DNA from: Pseudomonadota bacterium
GTDB lineage: Bacteria > Pseudomonadota > Alphaproteobacteria > Rhizobiales > Hyphomicrobiaceae
Length of the DNA stretch: 44,134 nucleotides
Direction: 5' to 3'
Assembly (NCBI GenBank): GCA_018242255.1
Contig: JAFECH010000004.1
Span: 1 to 44,134 of the forward strand
Part shown: piece after piece, positions 16,805 through 26,342 of the stretch
Numbering within the stretch: the stretch's first letter is position 1
How the letters are laid out: the number at the start of each line of letters is the position of its first letter
Program-made: the position numbers and the translations under genes
The notes under the pieces: model-generated
The model's input: only the letters and a program-made list of their open reading frames with translations
The model's database searches: none
Told to the model about the DNA's origin: nothing

Positions 16805-16896
16805 GGGTGCGCTGCCGCGCACCGCGGCCTTGCGCATAGGTTTTTCAATGGCCACTTTCTCCATTCTTCGACGAATGATCGGAATGGAGATATTCG

Positions 16897-17367
16897 ATGC
16901 GATACATTTGGTTGGCGGCAGCTCTGGGGCTGTGCATGGCCAACGCTGCCGACGCCAGGGCGGATGACATCGCCTGTGTCAGCACCACATTCCGGTTGAT
17001 TGGCGCCAACGACAAAGTCTGCATCAGCGCCTTTGACGATCCGAAGGTTCCAGGCGTGGCCTGTCACATCAGCCAAGCCAGGACCGGCGGTCTTAAGGGC
17101 ACGTTTGGAGTCGCGGAGGATCCGTCGAGATTTTCTATCGCGTGCCGGCAGGTTGGTCCGATCACCGTCGATCTAGCGAAGCTTGCCGAGGAAGAGAAAG
17201 TTTACTCGGAAAGTACGTCCCTGTTCTTCAAGCACACGCACGTGTATCGGGCTGTCGACAAAAAGCGCAACACGTTGGTTTACGTTGCAATCAGCGACCG
17301 TCTCGTGGACGGCTCGCCATACAACGCCATCTCGACGGTTCCGATCATGCCGTGGGGCGGGCACTGA
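16897..17367 (+). CDS. CreA family periplasmic protein
   Basis: A 156-residue exported protein matching the CreA family: signal peptide to about residue 22 (ADARA-D), then STTFRLIGANDKVCISAFDDP, CHISQARTGGLKG, EDPSRFSIACRQVGPI, RNTLVYVAISDRLVDGSPYNAISTVP. These are the family's signature segments in the expected order and at usual length. CreA accompanies the CreBCD regulon in enterobacteria but its function is unknown, and no CreBC genes are nearby here. GGAG nine bases before the ATG supports the start. Confidence 0.88.
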   Translation: MRYIWLAAALGLCMANAADARADDIACVSTTFRLIGANDKVCISAFDDPKVPGVACHISQARTGGLKGTFGVAEDPSRFSIACRQVGPITVDLAKLAEEEKVYSESTSLFFKHTHVYRAVDKKRNTLVYVAISDRLVDGSPYNAISTVPIMPWGGH

Positions 17368-17497
17368 GAGGTTCGGCTCGTCGAGGTCGGCCGCTGTGTC
17401 CGGCCGACGCTGCGCTTCAGCGCGGCCGATACGAGACGCGGAACTTCAAGGGTGATCGCGGGTTCGGAGAAAACAAAAGCAACCTCTCGGAGGACAT

Positions 17498-17704
17498 ATG
17501 GTCCGATCGCCTCGATCAGCGCCACAGGGCGAAACTGAGCATGGTCCGTTTCCTTGGCTACTGGCTGTATTTGTGCTCGGCATGCTGTTTGCTGTCGGCT
17601 ACAGCATAGACAACGACAAGAGTTTGTCGGAACGCGAAGGCGTCGTCACGCAAACGGACGCCGATAATGATGTGATCCCGAGCTTGCCGCCGACACAGGA
17701 TTAG
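17498..17704 (+). CDS. Small single-span membrane protein (68 aa)
   Basis: A 68-residue protein with one hydrophobic helix (PFPWLLAVFVLGMLFAVGY, about 18-36) and an acidic C-terminal tail. A strong ribosome site (CGGAGGAC) lies just before the ATG, which is good evidence for a real gene. It is not recognised. It converges with the 85-residue gene and the two stop codons overlap by 4 bp. Confidence 0.7.
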   Translation: MVRSPRSAPQGETEHGPFPWLLAVFVLGMLFAVGYSIDNDKSLSEREGVVTQTDADNDVIPSLPPTQD

Positions 17705-17958
17705 AAAAAGACCGTCGCTTCGACCGGCTGACGATTCTGCGTGCTGCTCGCCGTGCGAGCGCGAAGATAAAGGCGAACGGATTTTTCGAGCAGGCGATTG
17801 GTGTCGGTATATGTGTTGCCGACAGAGAGAATGCAGGCAGCCAGCCGTTCTTTTTCCGAAGCAGGCAAGCCGGCGAGGTTGAGCTCTTTGGCGGCGCGTT
17901 CGAGAACGATCGTCATGCGATCCAGTGCGTCTGGCTGATACGCGCGAGAGGGTTCCAT
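17701..17958 (-). CDS. Hypothetical helical protein (85 aa)
   Basis: Not recognised. Helical and amphipathic (ALDRMTIVLERAAKELNLAG, then SEKERLAACILSV and NRLLEKSVRLYLRAR), soluble, without a signal. GGGAG eight bases before the ATG at 17958 fixes the start; a longer frame to 18003 has no ribosome site. Its stop overlaps that of the convergent membrane-protein gene. Confidence 0.65.
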   Translation of the reverse strand: MEPSRAYQPDALDRMTIVLERAAKELNLAGLPASEKERLAACILSVGNTYTDTNRLLEKSVRLYLRARTASSTQNRQPVEATVFF

Positions 17959-18175
17959 CGGTTTTCTCCCGAATATTCTTCCCCCACACGTGTTCAATAG
18001 CACACGCTCGCGTCAGATCGAAGACAGTGAAGCCATCAGTCCTATACGCATTGCTGGAAAGCATATGCCGAGTGGTCGGTGTTGACGGCAAGTAGGCCCG
18101 CATTTGCGCGACGTACGTGGAAAAGCGGCGAGGCGATTATCACATAGTTGCGAGCGGAGACTGCGAGGCACGTGT

Positions 18176-18499
18176 TCAATTTGAAGCGAATGACCGCGCG
18201 ATAAGCTGCTTGCCCTTGTCAGTCAGCGCGAAGTGAGTGCGTTGCGTTCGCTCACTGCGGCTAATAACATTGAGAAGTCCCAGCTCGGAACTCGAGAGCG
18301 CCGTGACCTCACGAAGCGTTAGGGCATGCTCAAGGCCGAGTTTCAGCGAAAAGGCGCGACTGTCGTTGGCGACCCCAAAATGAATCGCCGCCAGCATCGC
18401 GGCGCCGATCGGTGAAAGATCGGGTGCGATAAAGCGGATCGCAGAGACAGCTTCGAGAAAATCGTCTTCGGTGATTTCGCTTTCCGGCGCAGAGCTCAT
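18176..18499 (-). CDS. Hypothetical protein, possibly winged-helix, coupled to the FdhF/YdeP-type gene
   Basis: A 107-residue soluble protein. The C-terminal half (ALTLREVTALSSSELGLLNVISRSERTQRTHFALTDKGKQLI) reads like a winged helix with a wing hairpin, ending in the TDKGK motif often seen in MarR/PadR-like regulators. The recognition helix is not obvious, so DNA binding is only suggested. Its ATG overlaps the stop of the molybdopterin oxidoreductase gene as ATGA, which implies co-translation and a shared function or regulation. Confidence 0.6.
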   Translation of the reverse strand: MSSAPESEITEDDFLEAVSAIRFIAPDLSPIGAAMLAAIHFGVANDSRAFSLKLGLEHALTLREVTALSSSELGLLNVISRSERTQRTHFALTDKGKQLIARSFASN

Positions 18500-20802
18500 G
18501 CGGCTTTGAACTGCTCGGACAGCCGGAATGTCACGAGAACAGATTTCGATGTCGGCGTATCGCTGAGTTCGCCAGCCGTTGAAATCGGCACGAGTACGTT
18601 CAGCTCCGGATAGTAACCAGCGACGGAGCCGCGCGGCAGCTGATAGGGCACGACGCGGAAGCTTTCGGCGATACGTTCGACACCGTCGTCGTGCAGTCCG
18701 ATGATGTCGACGCGGTCACCGGCGTTGGCGCCGATCTCGGCTAAGTCATCGGGATTGACGAACACGACGCGGCGTTCACCGTAGATGCCGCGATAGCGAT
18801 CGTCGAGGCCATAAACCGTGGTGTTATACTGATCGTGTGAGCGAAACGTCTGAAGCACGAATGTGCCGTGCTCACCGAGTGCGCGTTGATGCTCGGTCTT
18901 CTGCGGAAGCTCGCAGTCAGAGAACACCGCCTTGCCCGAGTGCGTATTCCAGATACGTTCGGCAGGGCCATTCGGCAGACGGAAGCCGCGAGGCTTGCGC
19001 ACGCGTGTATTGAAATCTTGGAAGCCTGGGATGGTCCGCCCGATCAGATCGCGGATGCGATCGTAATGGTGGGCGAGGCCTTTCCAGTCGACGATCTCTG
19101 AGCCGACGGTGGCTTCGGCGATGCCCGCGATGATGGCGATTTCGGACTTCAGTTCCGGGGATGCTGGTTTGTTGATGCCGCCAGAGCCGTGCACCATGCT
19201 CATTGAATCTTCGACCGTCACGATCTGTGCGACGCCGTCGGCGTTACGATCGATCTCGGTGCGGCCGAGGCAGGGGAGCACGTAGCTCACTTCGCCCGGC
19301 AGCAGATGGCCATGGTTGAGCTTGGTAGCGATGTTGACCGTCAGCTTCTGGTTCATCAGCGCTTTGGCGATCAGCGGGCTGTCGGGCGTCGCGCGGGCGA
19401 AGTTGCCGCCTAGTCCGATGAACGCCTGCGCCGTGCCGTCGAGCATGGCACCGATGGCAGCCAGAACGTTATGGCCGGGTTTGCGAGGCATCGGCACGCG
19501 GAATTCTTTTTCCATTGCATCGAGGAAAGCCTTTGACGGTTTTTCATTGATGCCGACGGTGCGGTCGCCCTGGACGTTGGAGTGGCCGCGCACGGGGCAA
19601 AGGCCGGTGCCAGGGCGGCCGACGTTGCCGCGCAGGAAGAGGAGGTTCGCGATCTCTCGGATCGTCTGCACGGAATGGCGGTGCTGCGTGACGCCCATCG
19701 CCCAGGTGCAGATCGTGCGGTTGGATTCGATGTAGATTTTCGCGAGGCCTTCGAGCTGCTCGCGCGACAGGCCGGACTGCTCTTCGATATGTTCCCAAGT
19801 CGTCGCATCGACGGCGGCGCGATAGGCTTCGAAGCTGGTCGTGTGCTGCTTCAGAAATGCGCGATCGAGAAGCGAGGTGCGGCCGGTCGCGATTGCTGCG
19901 TCGTCAGCTGCCAACACGGCTTTGGCGATGCCACGGATGGCGGCCATGTCGCCACCGAGACGAACTTGGAAATATTCATTGGCGATTGCTGTGCTGCCGC
20001 CTGTGATCATTTCGAGCTTGTCTTGCGGGTCGGCAAAGCGCTCGAGGCCCTTTTCGCGGACGGGATTAAAGACTGCGATCTTGGCGCCGCGGAGTGCTGC
20101 GCGACGCAGATCACCCAGCATGCGCGGGTGATTGGTCCCAGGATTTTGGCCGATGACGAAGATGGCGTCGGCCTTCTCGAAGTCTTCGAGGAGAACGGAG
20201 CCCTTGCCGATGCCGACGGCTTGTTCAAGCGCGACGCCGCTCGCCTCGTGACACATGTTCGAGCAGTCGGGGAAATTGTTGGTGCCGTAGAGGCGGACGA
20301 ACAGCTGGTAGATGTAGGCGGCTTCGTTGGACGCGCGGCCGGACGTGTAGAATTCAGCGCGATCCGGGCTGTCGAGGCTTCGCAGGACCTTGCCGATTTC
20401 GGAGAAGGCTTCGTCCCAGGTGACTTGAACATAACGGTCCGTTGCGCGGTCATAGCGCATTGGGTTGGTCAGGCGGCCGGCGCGTTCGACCTCATAGTCA
20501 GACCAGGTGCGAAGCTCGGTGACGGTGTGGGTTTTGAAGAAGTCGGGATGGACGCGCTTGTCCGTCGATTCCCAGGCGACGGCCTTGACCCCGTTCTCGC
20601 AAAACTCGAACGATGATCCGTGTTCGGGATCGCCCCATGCGCAGCCCGGGCAATCGAAACCGTCGGGCTGATTGGCTTTCAGCATCGTGACGGCGCCGGA
20701 AAGCGGCGAACCGCTCGCGAGGAGCTTCTTCCCGCAGCTTTTCAGTGCACCCCAGCCGCCTGCGGCTTTCGACTTCTTGCCAATGAATTCGGGTTTGCCC
20801 AT
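18496..20802 (-). CDS. FdhF/YdeP family molybdopterin oxidoreductase
   Basis: A 768-residue cytoplasmic protein of the formate-dehydrogenase-alpha-like family that includes E. coli YdeP. Near the N-terminus DCPGCAWGDPEHG (Cys51, Cys54) replaces the usual CxxCxxxC Fe-S motif of formate dehydrogenases. Molybdopterin-binding segments follow (YTSGRASNEAAYIYQLFVR, CSNMCHEASG, IFVIGQNPGTNHPRM, GNVGRPGTGLCPVRGHSNVQG) and a C-terminal dinucleotide-binding domain ends the chain. The substrate of this family is not settled; YdeP has been linked to acid resistance in E. coli. No Fe-S or diaphorase subunit genes are adjacent. GGAAAAGG precedes the ATG. Confidence 0.92.
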   Translation of the reverse strand: MGKPEFIGKKSKAAGGWGALKSCGKKLLASGSPLSGAVTMLKANQPDGFDCPGCAWGDPEHGSSFEFCENGVKAVAWESTDKRVHPDFFKTHTVTELRTWSDYEVERAGRLTNPMRYDRATDRYVQVTWDEAFSEIGKVLRSLDSPDRAEFYTSGRASNEAAYIYQLFVRLYGTNNFPDCSNMCHEASGVALEQAVGIGKGSVLLEDFEKADAIFVIGQNPGTNHPRMLGDLRRAALRGAKIAVFNPVREKGLERFADPQDKLEMITGGSTAIANEYFQVRLGGDMAAIRGIAKAVLAADDAAIATGRTSLLDRAFLKQHTTSFEAYRAAVDATTWEHIEEQSGLSREQLEGLAKIYIESNRTICTWAMGVTQHRHSVQTIREIANLLFLRGNVGRPGTGLCPVRGHSNVQGDRTVGINEKPSKAFLDAMEKEFRVPMPRKPGHNVLAAIGAMLDGTAQAFIGLGGNFARATPDSPLIAKALMNQKLTVNIATKLNHGHLLPGEVSYVLPCLGRTEIDRNADGVAQIVTVEDSMSMVHGSGGINKPASPELKSEIAIIAGIAEATVGSEIVDWKGLAHHYDRIRDLIGRTIPGFQDFNTRVRKPRGFRLPNGPAERIWNTHSGKAVFSDCELPQKTEHQRALGEHGTFVLQTFRSHDQYNTTVYGLDDRYRGIYGERRVVFVNPDDLAEIGANAGDRVDIIGLHDDGVERIAESFRVVPYQLPRGSVAGYYPELNVLVPISTAGELSDTPTSKSVLVTFRLSEQFKAA

Positions 20803-20886
20803 CGCGCCTTTTCCATCAATCGCCGTCCCGGCAATTCTTTTGCATCTGCGAAATGGGCTTTCTCTGCAACGCTTGGTGGCGGAATA

Positions 20887-20905
20887 ACCGTTATGCGCAA
20901 ACGGT
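20887..20905. promoter_or_regulatory. Inverted repeat upstream of the FdhF/YdeP-type gene
   Basis: ACCGTT (20887-20892) and AACGGT (20900-20905) form a 6-bp inverted repeat with a 7-bp spacer, 85 bp upstream of the oxidoreductase start. It could be an operator; nothing else supports this. Confidence 0.3.
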
Positions 20906-21083
20906 ATATCCGAAGCATTTTCAGCGTTTTAGTGCTTATCCGTCGGCAGGCGTGTGGCTCAGAAAGGCGGTCTGTCGCAGCGAAATCACCGCGCGATGCA
21001 CGTGCTGGCGTTCTGCGTCAGGTCAAAAATCATCGCAGCGCACAGCCTCAAGCGGTGCCGCCGCTACAACGCGAGAGCTTTGT

Positions 21084-22652
21084 TCAGGGGAATGCCTGGT
21101 AGATCCAGGTTTCGCTCAGGGCCTCGCCATCTTTTGCCAGGTAAGCCCGCAGATCGGCGGGCTGGCCGTTCAGGTCGCTGAGGTCGAACATCATCCGCCA
21201 ACGGTTGGTGCCGACGACCGGGAAGGCCTCGATGCCGCTCAGCGTGCCGTGGCTGGTCGTCACCACGGTTTTGGTGCCGCCATAGCGGGTCTGGTCGTCG
21301 AGTGTCTTGCCTTCGACATCGATCATGAATTTTTTGGCATTGCGCTTGATGTGCCGAAGATCAAGGTCTCTTCCGCCGAGGCCGCCGATGCCGATCCGCG
21401 TCGCGACGATACGAGCAACGTCACCAACCGGCGGGGAATCGATGCCCCAGAACAGGCGATAGCGGGCGTTGATAACCGAGCCTGCAACCACTGGCTCGGC
21501 CGGCGTCCAGAACGCGACCATGTTGTCTTCGGTTTCGTTGGTTGTCGGCAGTTGAACGAGGTTGACGGCACCTTTGCCCCAGCCCGACATCGGTTCGACC
21601 CACATGCTCGGCCGCCGATCATAGAACAGGCTGTCGTCCTGGTAGTTTTCAAAATTGCGGTCGCGCTGAATCAATCCGAAACCCTTCGGATTTTCGTCGA
21701 CGAAGCTATTCGTCACGATGCGGGGTGGATTGGAGAGCGGGCGCCAAATGCGCTCGCCGCTGCCGGTCCACATCGACAGGCCATCGCAGTCGTGGACTTC
21801 CGGCCGCCAGTCGCCACGTCTGAAACCGGAGTTTTCGCCGTACCAGAACATGCCGGTGAGCGGGGCGATGCCAAGCATGTCAACAGGGGAACGGAAGTAC
21901 AGCTCACACTCGATGTCCTGCAGCGCTCCGGCTTGCCCGCCTTCGATGCGGCGGCTGTCCATCCGGTAGGCGCCCGTCACGCTCTGGCTTTCGAGCAGGG
22001 CGTAGATCGTCATGCCACTGCCGTTCTGTTCGAGCCAAAAGCTGGTGAAGCGGGGGAATTCCTCGGGTTTGCCGGTGTTGATGGCAAGTCCGCGCGCCGA
22101 ACCGCCGTATTGGTCGTTGGGATCGGAAGAGCGGAAATACGACGCACCAAGATAGGCAAGCCAGTCGCTGACGCCGCCGCGACTCATCAGACGGAAGCCC
22201 GCGAAACCAGCGTTCTTCAGCTTGCGCAGCGGGTGATTGGCCGGCATGTCGAAATAGTCGGGACTATAGACAACTTCGCGCGCCGAACCATTTTCGAGCA
22301 CGTAAATGCGAACCGGTTCGGCATAGAAGCGGCCCTGCGGAAACAGCCGCACGGTCTGGGCGCCGGGAACGCCGTGCCAAAGCTCCATATCGGGCTTGAA
22401 CACAGCCTGAGCGAACGTATCGAACGTCATATCGCGCAGCGGGTCGGACTTGTCCGGCTGCGGCGGCGCCACGTAACGCGATTTGGAAAGCGCCTTCGCC
22501 TGCTGCTTCAGCCCGTCGAATGAAAACGGCTGCGGCGCGCCAAGGTTGGCTGCGCCCACGGGCGCGTCGCTTCGCGCCGAGGTCGTCCATCCCGCAACGG
22601 TGGTCGTAAGAGCGCCGGCTAACACGTGTCGACGGTCGAGTGTGAAAGGCAT
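21084..22652 (-). CDS. Periplasmic glucan biosynthesis protein, MdoG/OpgD family
   Basis: A 522-residue protein acting on osmoregulated periplasmic glucan backbones. The N-terminus has a twin-arginine motif (DRRHVLAG, residues 6-13) followed by a hydrophobic stretch, so it is exported folded, which is typical of OpgD rather than OpgG. The family's segments are all present: FDTFAQAVFKPDMELW, QGRFYAEPVRIYVLENG, AGFAGFRL, the YLGASYFRS segment, a central SQSVTGAYR stretch and an MTIYALLES segment. No glucosyltransferase OpgH gene is adjacent. No clear ribosome site is seen. It points away from the GGDEF-EAL gene, with a 538-bp gap. Confidence 0.9.
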   Translation of the reverse strand: MPFTLDRRHVLAGALTTTVAGWTTSARSDAPVGAANLGAPQPFSFDGLKQQAKALSKSRYVAPPQPDKSDPLRDMTFDTFAQAVFKPDMELWHGVPGAQTVRLFPQGRFYAEPVRIYVLENGSAREVVYSPDYFDMPANHPLRKLKNAGFAGFRLMSRGGVSDWLAYLGASYFRSSDPNDQYGGSARGLAINTGKPEEFPRFTSFWLEQNGSGMTIYALLESQSVTGAYRMDSRRIEGGQAGALQDIECELYFRSPVDMLGIAPLTGMFWYGENSGFRRGDWRPEVHDCDGLSMWTGSGERIWRPLSNPPRIVTNSFVDENPKGFGLIQRDRNFENYQDDSLFYDRRPSMWVEPMSGWGKGAVNLVQLPTTNETEDNMVAFWTPAEPVVAGSVINARYRLFWGIDSPPVGDVARIVATRIGIGGLGGRDLDLRHIKRNAKKFMIDVEGKTLDDQTRYGGTKTVVTTSHGTLSGIEAFPVVGTNRWRMMFDLSDLNGQPADLRAYLAKDGEALSETWIYQAFP

Positions 22653-23190
22653 GTTGTTCAGAGACCAGATGAGGGTTGGATGATTGAGCGTTTGCGAGGG
22701 CTTATATCGGCGGGCCAGCGATTATTTCAACTTTGTCGCACGGCCAAGCCCCCTTGTCGGTCGAAGGCAGTTTTGGACGGCGATTTGGTTCCAATCTTTG
22801 CCGTTCAAACGCATGCTTTGGTCGGAGACACGGAGTTAGTTTGGCAATATTGCGACTAGGTGGATCCAAGCCACGAATTTGGCGGTTCGTCGACTGACAA
22901 AATGGCAATTATGGGGGCGCGATCGGCACCCTATGTCGCTTGCCGGGCTTTGCGTCGCATTGGCCCATCGGCCGGTCGCTCAGCGATTGCTTTGCGACGA
23001 ATTGATATTCCGAGATACGTCAGGTTGCGGCGCCGCAGCAGAGCGACAGCTATCGATCAATATTAACAATTGGCTGATCGCTTTTTCCGATTTTTTCCTA
23101 AGACGCGGTTTTTACGGTCAAATCGGAACGTTGTTATCTAATCACTCACTATCCAACAGGTATTATCAGCGCGCGCGGCATTTCTATTAG
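22653..23190. other. Divergent intergenic stretch between the OpgD-type and GGDEF-EAL genes
   Basis: A 538-bp region that should carry two divergent promoters. The right half is AT-rich (about 23040-23190). A 103-codon open frame (22879-23190) ends just before the GGDEF-EAL start but lacks a ribosome site and family resemblance. I see no RNA gene or strong terminator. Confidence 0.5.
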
Positions 23191-25116
23191 ATGAGTACCT
23201 GCAGCAATATTGGAAGAAAAGCAGACAAACCCCTTGAAAGTCGGCGGACTATGAAAGGTGATCACGCCGTCGCGGCCAATGCGAGCGTCGCGGTGCGGTT
23301 GAACGCTCTCCAGCAGGAGATTCTTGTTGGAATAGCGCTCGGCGATTCACTCGAGAACGTGTTGACGACGTTTTGTCTTGGCGTAGAGGCGCTCGCGCCC
23401 GGCGCGATCTGCTCGATTGCCGGCGTAGAAGATGAGAGACTGACGTTCATCGCAGGCCCATCTCTTTCAGAATCGTACACGTGTCAGCTTGCCGGTATTC
23501 GTATCGGCCCAAAGGTCGGCTCTCGCGGGACGGCGATCTATCTGAGGCGAGCGGTCGAAGTTCGCGATATCGAAAGCGATCCACTCTGGACGCCTTACAA
23601 GCCGCTCGTGCAGCCTTACGGGCTGCAAGCCTGTTGGTCGTGTCCGATCGAATCGCTTGATGGGCGTGTGCTTGGCGCCTTTGCGTTCTATTTTCGCGAA
23701 AAGCGCGGCGTTAGCCCTTTCGAACGCATGATTGCGGGCGAATGCGTCAAGTTCTGTGCGATGGCGATTGAAAATGCCGAGGCGCGCACCCGGCTCAATA
23801 ACCTTGCTTTCTTTGATCCCTTAACGGGGCTTGGCAATCGCGTCACGCTCAAGAACAGACTAGGCCTCGTTTTGCAGCGGGCAAGAGAACTGCAGCGCGC
23901 CGTTGCCGTCTATCACGTCGACATCTCAGAGTTCAGGGCGATCAATGATCTGCATGGGCGTGTCGTCGGTGATATGGCACTCGTGAAGGTGGCGCATCTG
24001 TTGAGCGATGTGGCCTCCGATAGCGATCTGATCGTTCGCCTCGGTGGGGATGAATTCATCGTCGTTAAAACTGTTTTGTCCGACGGGTTCGATACCGAGC
24101 AGTTTGCCGATGCTATCGTGTCGCGTCTACGGGGGCGGTATCGAGTTGAGCGAGGCGATGAGTTTGCGATCGATGTGCGGGTTGGCCTTGCGCATTTTCC
24201 CGAGCATGGAGAAGACGAAGACGAATTACTTGAGCACGCGGAAATGGCGCTCATATGCGCCAAGCAGAATGGCGGCGGTTACGCGATATTCGAACGCCGA
24301 ATAGAACTCGAGCAACGGCGGCGCCGTGCGTTGGAACGTGACATTGGGCTTGCCGTCGAACGGGAGCAATTAGCGGTCGTTTTCCAGCCTCAGGCCGATG
24401 CGCAGTCGGGGATCATCGGAGCGTTCGAAGTCTTGCTGCGCTGGAACCATCCCGAGCATGGTCCGATCCCGCCGGGGCAATTCATACCCGCCGCAGAGGC
24501 GAACGGCGCCATACATGACATTGGCCATTTTGTACTCAGGCAAGCTTGCTATGAGGCGGCCCAATGGGGCGACAAGCTTCGCATCGCGGTGAATGTGTCG
24601 CCAGCGCAAATCGTCAAAAGCGACTTTGTGCAGATCGTTTCGGACGTGCTCTCGGAGACCGGGCTGGAGCCGTGGCGCCTCGAAATCGAGGTCACTGAAA
24701 GCCTCTTCATCCAGGATTTCGCTGCCGCTCAAACGACCTTGCGACTATTGAAACGCCTCGGTGTGACGGTTGCTATCGACGATTTCGGTACCGGCTATTC
24801 GTCGCTCAGTACGCTCCGGAATTTTCCGTTTGATCGCCTTAAGGTCGACCGAAGTTTTGTCAGTGACATGATCAACAATGCCGGTGCGGCCGCGATCGTC
24901 ACTTCTGTTATCGGGCTCGGAAGAGCAATGGGTCTTCGTGTGGTGGCGGAAGGCGTGGAATCGCAGGAGCAATTGACGATGCTGCGTCTGCTCGGTTGTG
25001 ACGAAATTCAGGGCTATCTGTTCGGAAAGCCGCTTCCGGCGGAACACTATGCCCACATCATGGGGACGCAGGTTGTGTTCAACGGCATCTGCGAGGAGCG
25101 TCCGGCCACGCTTTGA
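23191..25116 (+). CDS. GAF-GGDEF-EAL cyclic-di-GMP turnover protein
   Basis: A 641-residue soluble protein. A GAF sensor domain spans about 45-197, with Cys151, Cys185 and Cys189 as possible redox or ligand sites. The GGDEF domain (about 205-368) has an intact GGDEF at 285-289 but no RxxD inhibitory site before it. The EAL domain (about 385-630) has EVL at 413-415, a permitted variant, plus the metal and catalytic residues NVS, EVTES, DDFGTGYS (530-537), KVDRSF and EGVE. Both activities could be intact; the net direction cannot be read from sequence. The start is uncertain between 23191 and an ATG at 23251. It converges on the CoA-transferase gene with 26 bp between stops. Confidence 0.93.
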   Translation: MSTCSNIGRKADKPLESRRTMKGDHAVAANASVAVRLNALQQEILVGIALGDSLENVLTTFCLGVEALAPGAICSIAGVEDERLTFIAGPSLSESYTCQLAGIRIGPKVGSRGTAIYLRRAVEVRDIESDPLWTPYKPLVQPYGLQACWSCPIESLDGRVLGAFAFYFREKRGVSPFERMIAGECVKFCAMAIENAEARTRLNNLAFFDPLTGLGNRVTLKNRLGLVLQRARELQRAVAVYHVDISEFRAINDLHGRVVGDMALVKVAHLLSDVASDSDLIVRLGGDEFIVVKTVLSDGFDTEQFADAIVSRLRGRYRVERGDEFAIDVRVGLAHFPEHGEDEDELLEHAEMALICAKQNGGGYAIFERRIELEQRRRRALERDIGLAVEREQLAVVFQPQADAQSGIIGAFEVLLRWNHPEHGPIPPGQFIPAAEANGAIHDIGHFVLRQACYEAAQWGDKLRIAVNVSPAQIVKSDFVQIVSDVLSETGLEPWRLEIEVTESLFIQDFAAAQTTLRLLKRLGVTVAIDDFGTGYSSLSTLRNFPFDRLKVDRSFVSDMINNAGAAAIVTSVIGLGRAMGLRVVAEGVESQEQLTMLRLLGCDEIQGYLFGKPLPAEHYAHIMGTQVVFNGICEERPATL

Positions 25117-25142
25117 TGGCCGTGTGAAAAGTTTGCGGCGTC

Positions 25143-26342
25143 CTATTCATCACCCCACGGATCAGTTTTTCTGGCGAGCCGTTCAAGCACGGACACTGTA
25201 TCCACGCCGAGCTTGGGGCTTGCGGTGGTGGCGGCGCAGGGGGAACCGTCGATAACGATGGGGCTGCGGACGGTCGGCACGGGGGCCGCGCCAGACCGGG
25301 TGAGATCCTGGCGCAATTCGCGGGCGAGAACTTGTGGATCGGCGAAGACCTGATCAAGGCGGTTGACCGGTCCGGCCGGAACGCCGGCCGTTTCAAGTGC
25401 GGCAAGCAAATCGCCGGCCGTGCGCTTTGCGATTTCTGGCGCGAGACGTGGGATCAGCTCGGCGCGATTGGCGACGCGGCCGGCGTTGGTCTTGAAGCGA
25501 TCATCAGCGGCAAGACTTTTGAGCCCGAGCAGATCGCAGACGCGCGCAAACTGGCCGTCATTGCCGGCTGCGATGATGATCGGGCCATCAGCGGCTTCAA
25601 ACACCTGGTAGGGCACGATGTTGGGATGAGCATTGCCGAGGCGGCGCGGTGGCGTTCCCGATGCCAGATAGTTCATCGCCTGGTTGGCGAGCACCGACAC
25701 CTGCGTATCGAGCAGCGCCATGTCGATGACGGCGCCTTCACCTGTCCCATTGCGACGATTGAGAGCTGCCAGAATGCCGATGGTAGCGTAGATACCGGTG
25801 AAGATATCAGCGAACGCTACGCCGATTTTCTGCGGCTCGCCGTCAGGCGCGCCGGTCAGATCCATGATGCCGCCCATCCCCTGGACAATGAAATCGTATC
25901 CCGCGCGCGGGGCATAAGGCCCGGTCTGGCCGAAGCCCGTAATCGAGCAGTAAATCACACCGGGATTGATGGCTTTGATCGCCGCGTAGTCGAGGCCGTA
26001 TTTGGCAAGGCCGCCAACCTTGAAATTCTCAATGATGACGTCGGCCTGCTTGGCAAGGGCGACCGCCGCTTCGCGGCCCCCTTGGCTTTCGTAGTCGAGC
26101 GCGATCGATCGCTTGCCGCGGTTCGTCGCATGAAAGTAGGCTGCCGATCCGGGTCCATCATCGTCGGCGATGAAGGGCGGCCCCCAGCCGCGGGTGTCGT
26201 CGCCGCCGTCCGGCCGTTCGACTTTGATGACGGAAGCGCCGAGGTCGGCGAGCGTCTGCCCGGCCCAGGGTCCGGCGAGCACGCGGGCCAGTTCCAGCAC
26301 GCGCAGGCCGGCGAGCGGCTTGGATGCATCTGTCGCTGTCAT
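25143..26342 (-). CDS. Class III (CaiB/BaiF) CoA-transferase, probably succinyl-CoA:glutarate
   Basis: A 399-residue enzyme that moves CoA between carboxylic acids. The N-terminal [23 protein letters not shown] and [18 protein letters not shown] segments are characteristic, and Asp179 in VAFADIFTG aligns with the catalytic aspartate of formyl-CoA transferase. Its ATG overlaps the stop of the glutaryl-CoA dehydrogenase gene as ATGA. That coupling makes activation of glutarate to glutaryl-CoA the likely role (as in human SUGCT), feeding lysine or tryptophan breakdown. Substrate is inferred from context. Confidence 0.9.
   Translation of the reverse strand: MTATDASKPLAGLRVLELARVLAGPWAGQTLADLGASVIKVERPDGGDDTRGWGPPFIADDDGPGSAAYFHATNRGKRSIALDYESQGGREAAVALAKQADVIIENFKVGGLAKYGLDYAAIKAINPGVIYCSITGFGQTGPYAPRAGYDFIVQGMGGIMDLTGAPDGEPQKIGVAFADIFTGIYATIGILAALNRRNGTGEGAVIDMALLDTQVSVLANQAMNYLASGTPPRRLGNAHPNIVPYQVFEAADGPIIIAAGNDGQFARVCDLLGLKSLAADDRFKTNAGRVANRAELIPRLAPEIAKRTAGDLLAALETAGVPAGPVNRLDQVFADPQVLARELRQDLTRSGAAPVPTVRSPIVIDGSPCAATTASPKLGVDTVSVLERLARKTDPWGDE

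Noticed and set aside
19582-20616. A 344-codon open frame antisense to the molybdopterin oxidoreductase gene
   Set aside because: The composition reflects the codon bias of the sense gene; no motif or ribosome site.
22879-23190. A 103-codon frame ending right before the GGDEF-EAL gene
   Set aside because: No ribosome site and no family resemblance; the abutting position is probably chance, though a short translated leader cannot be excluded.
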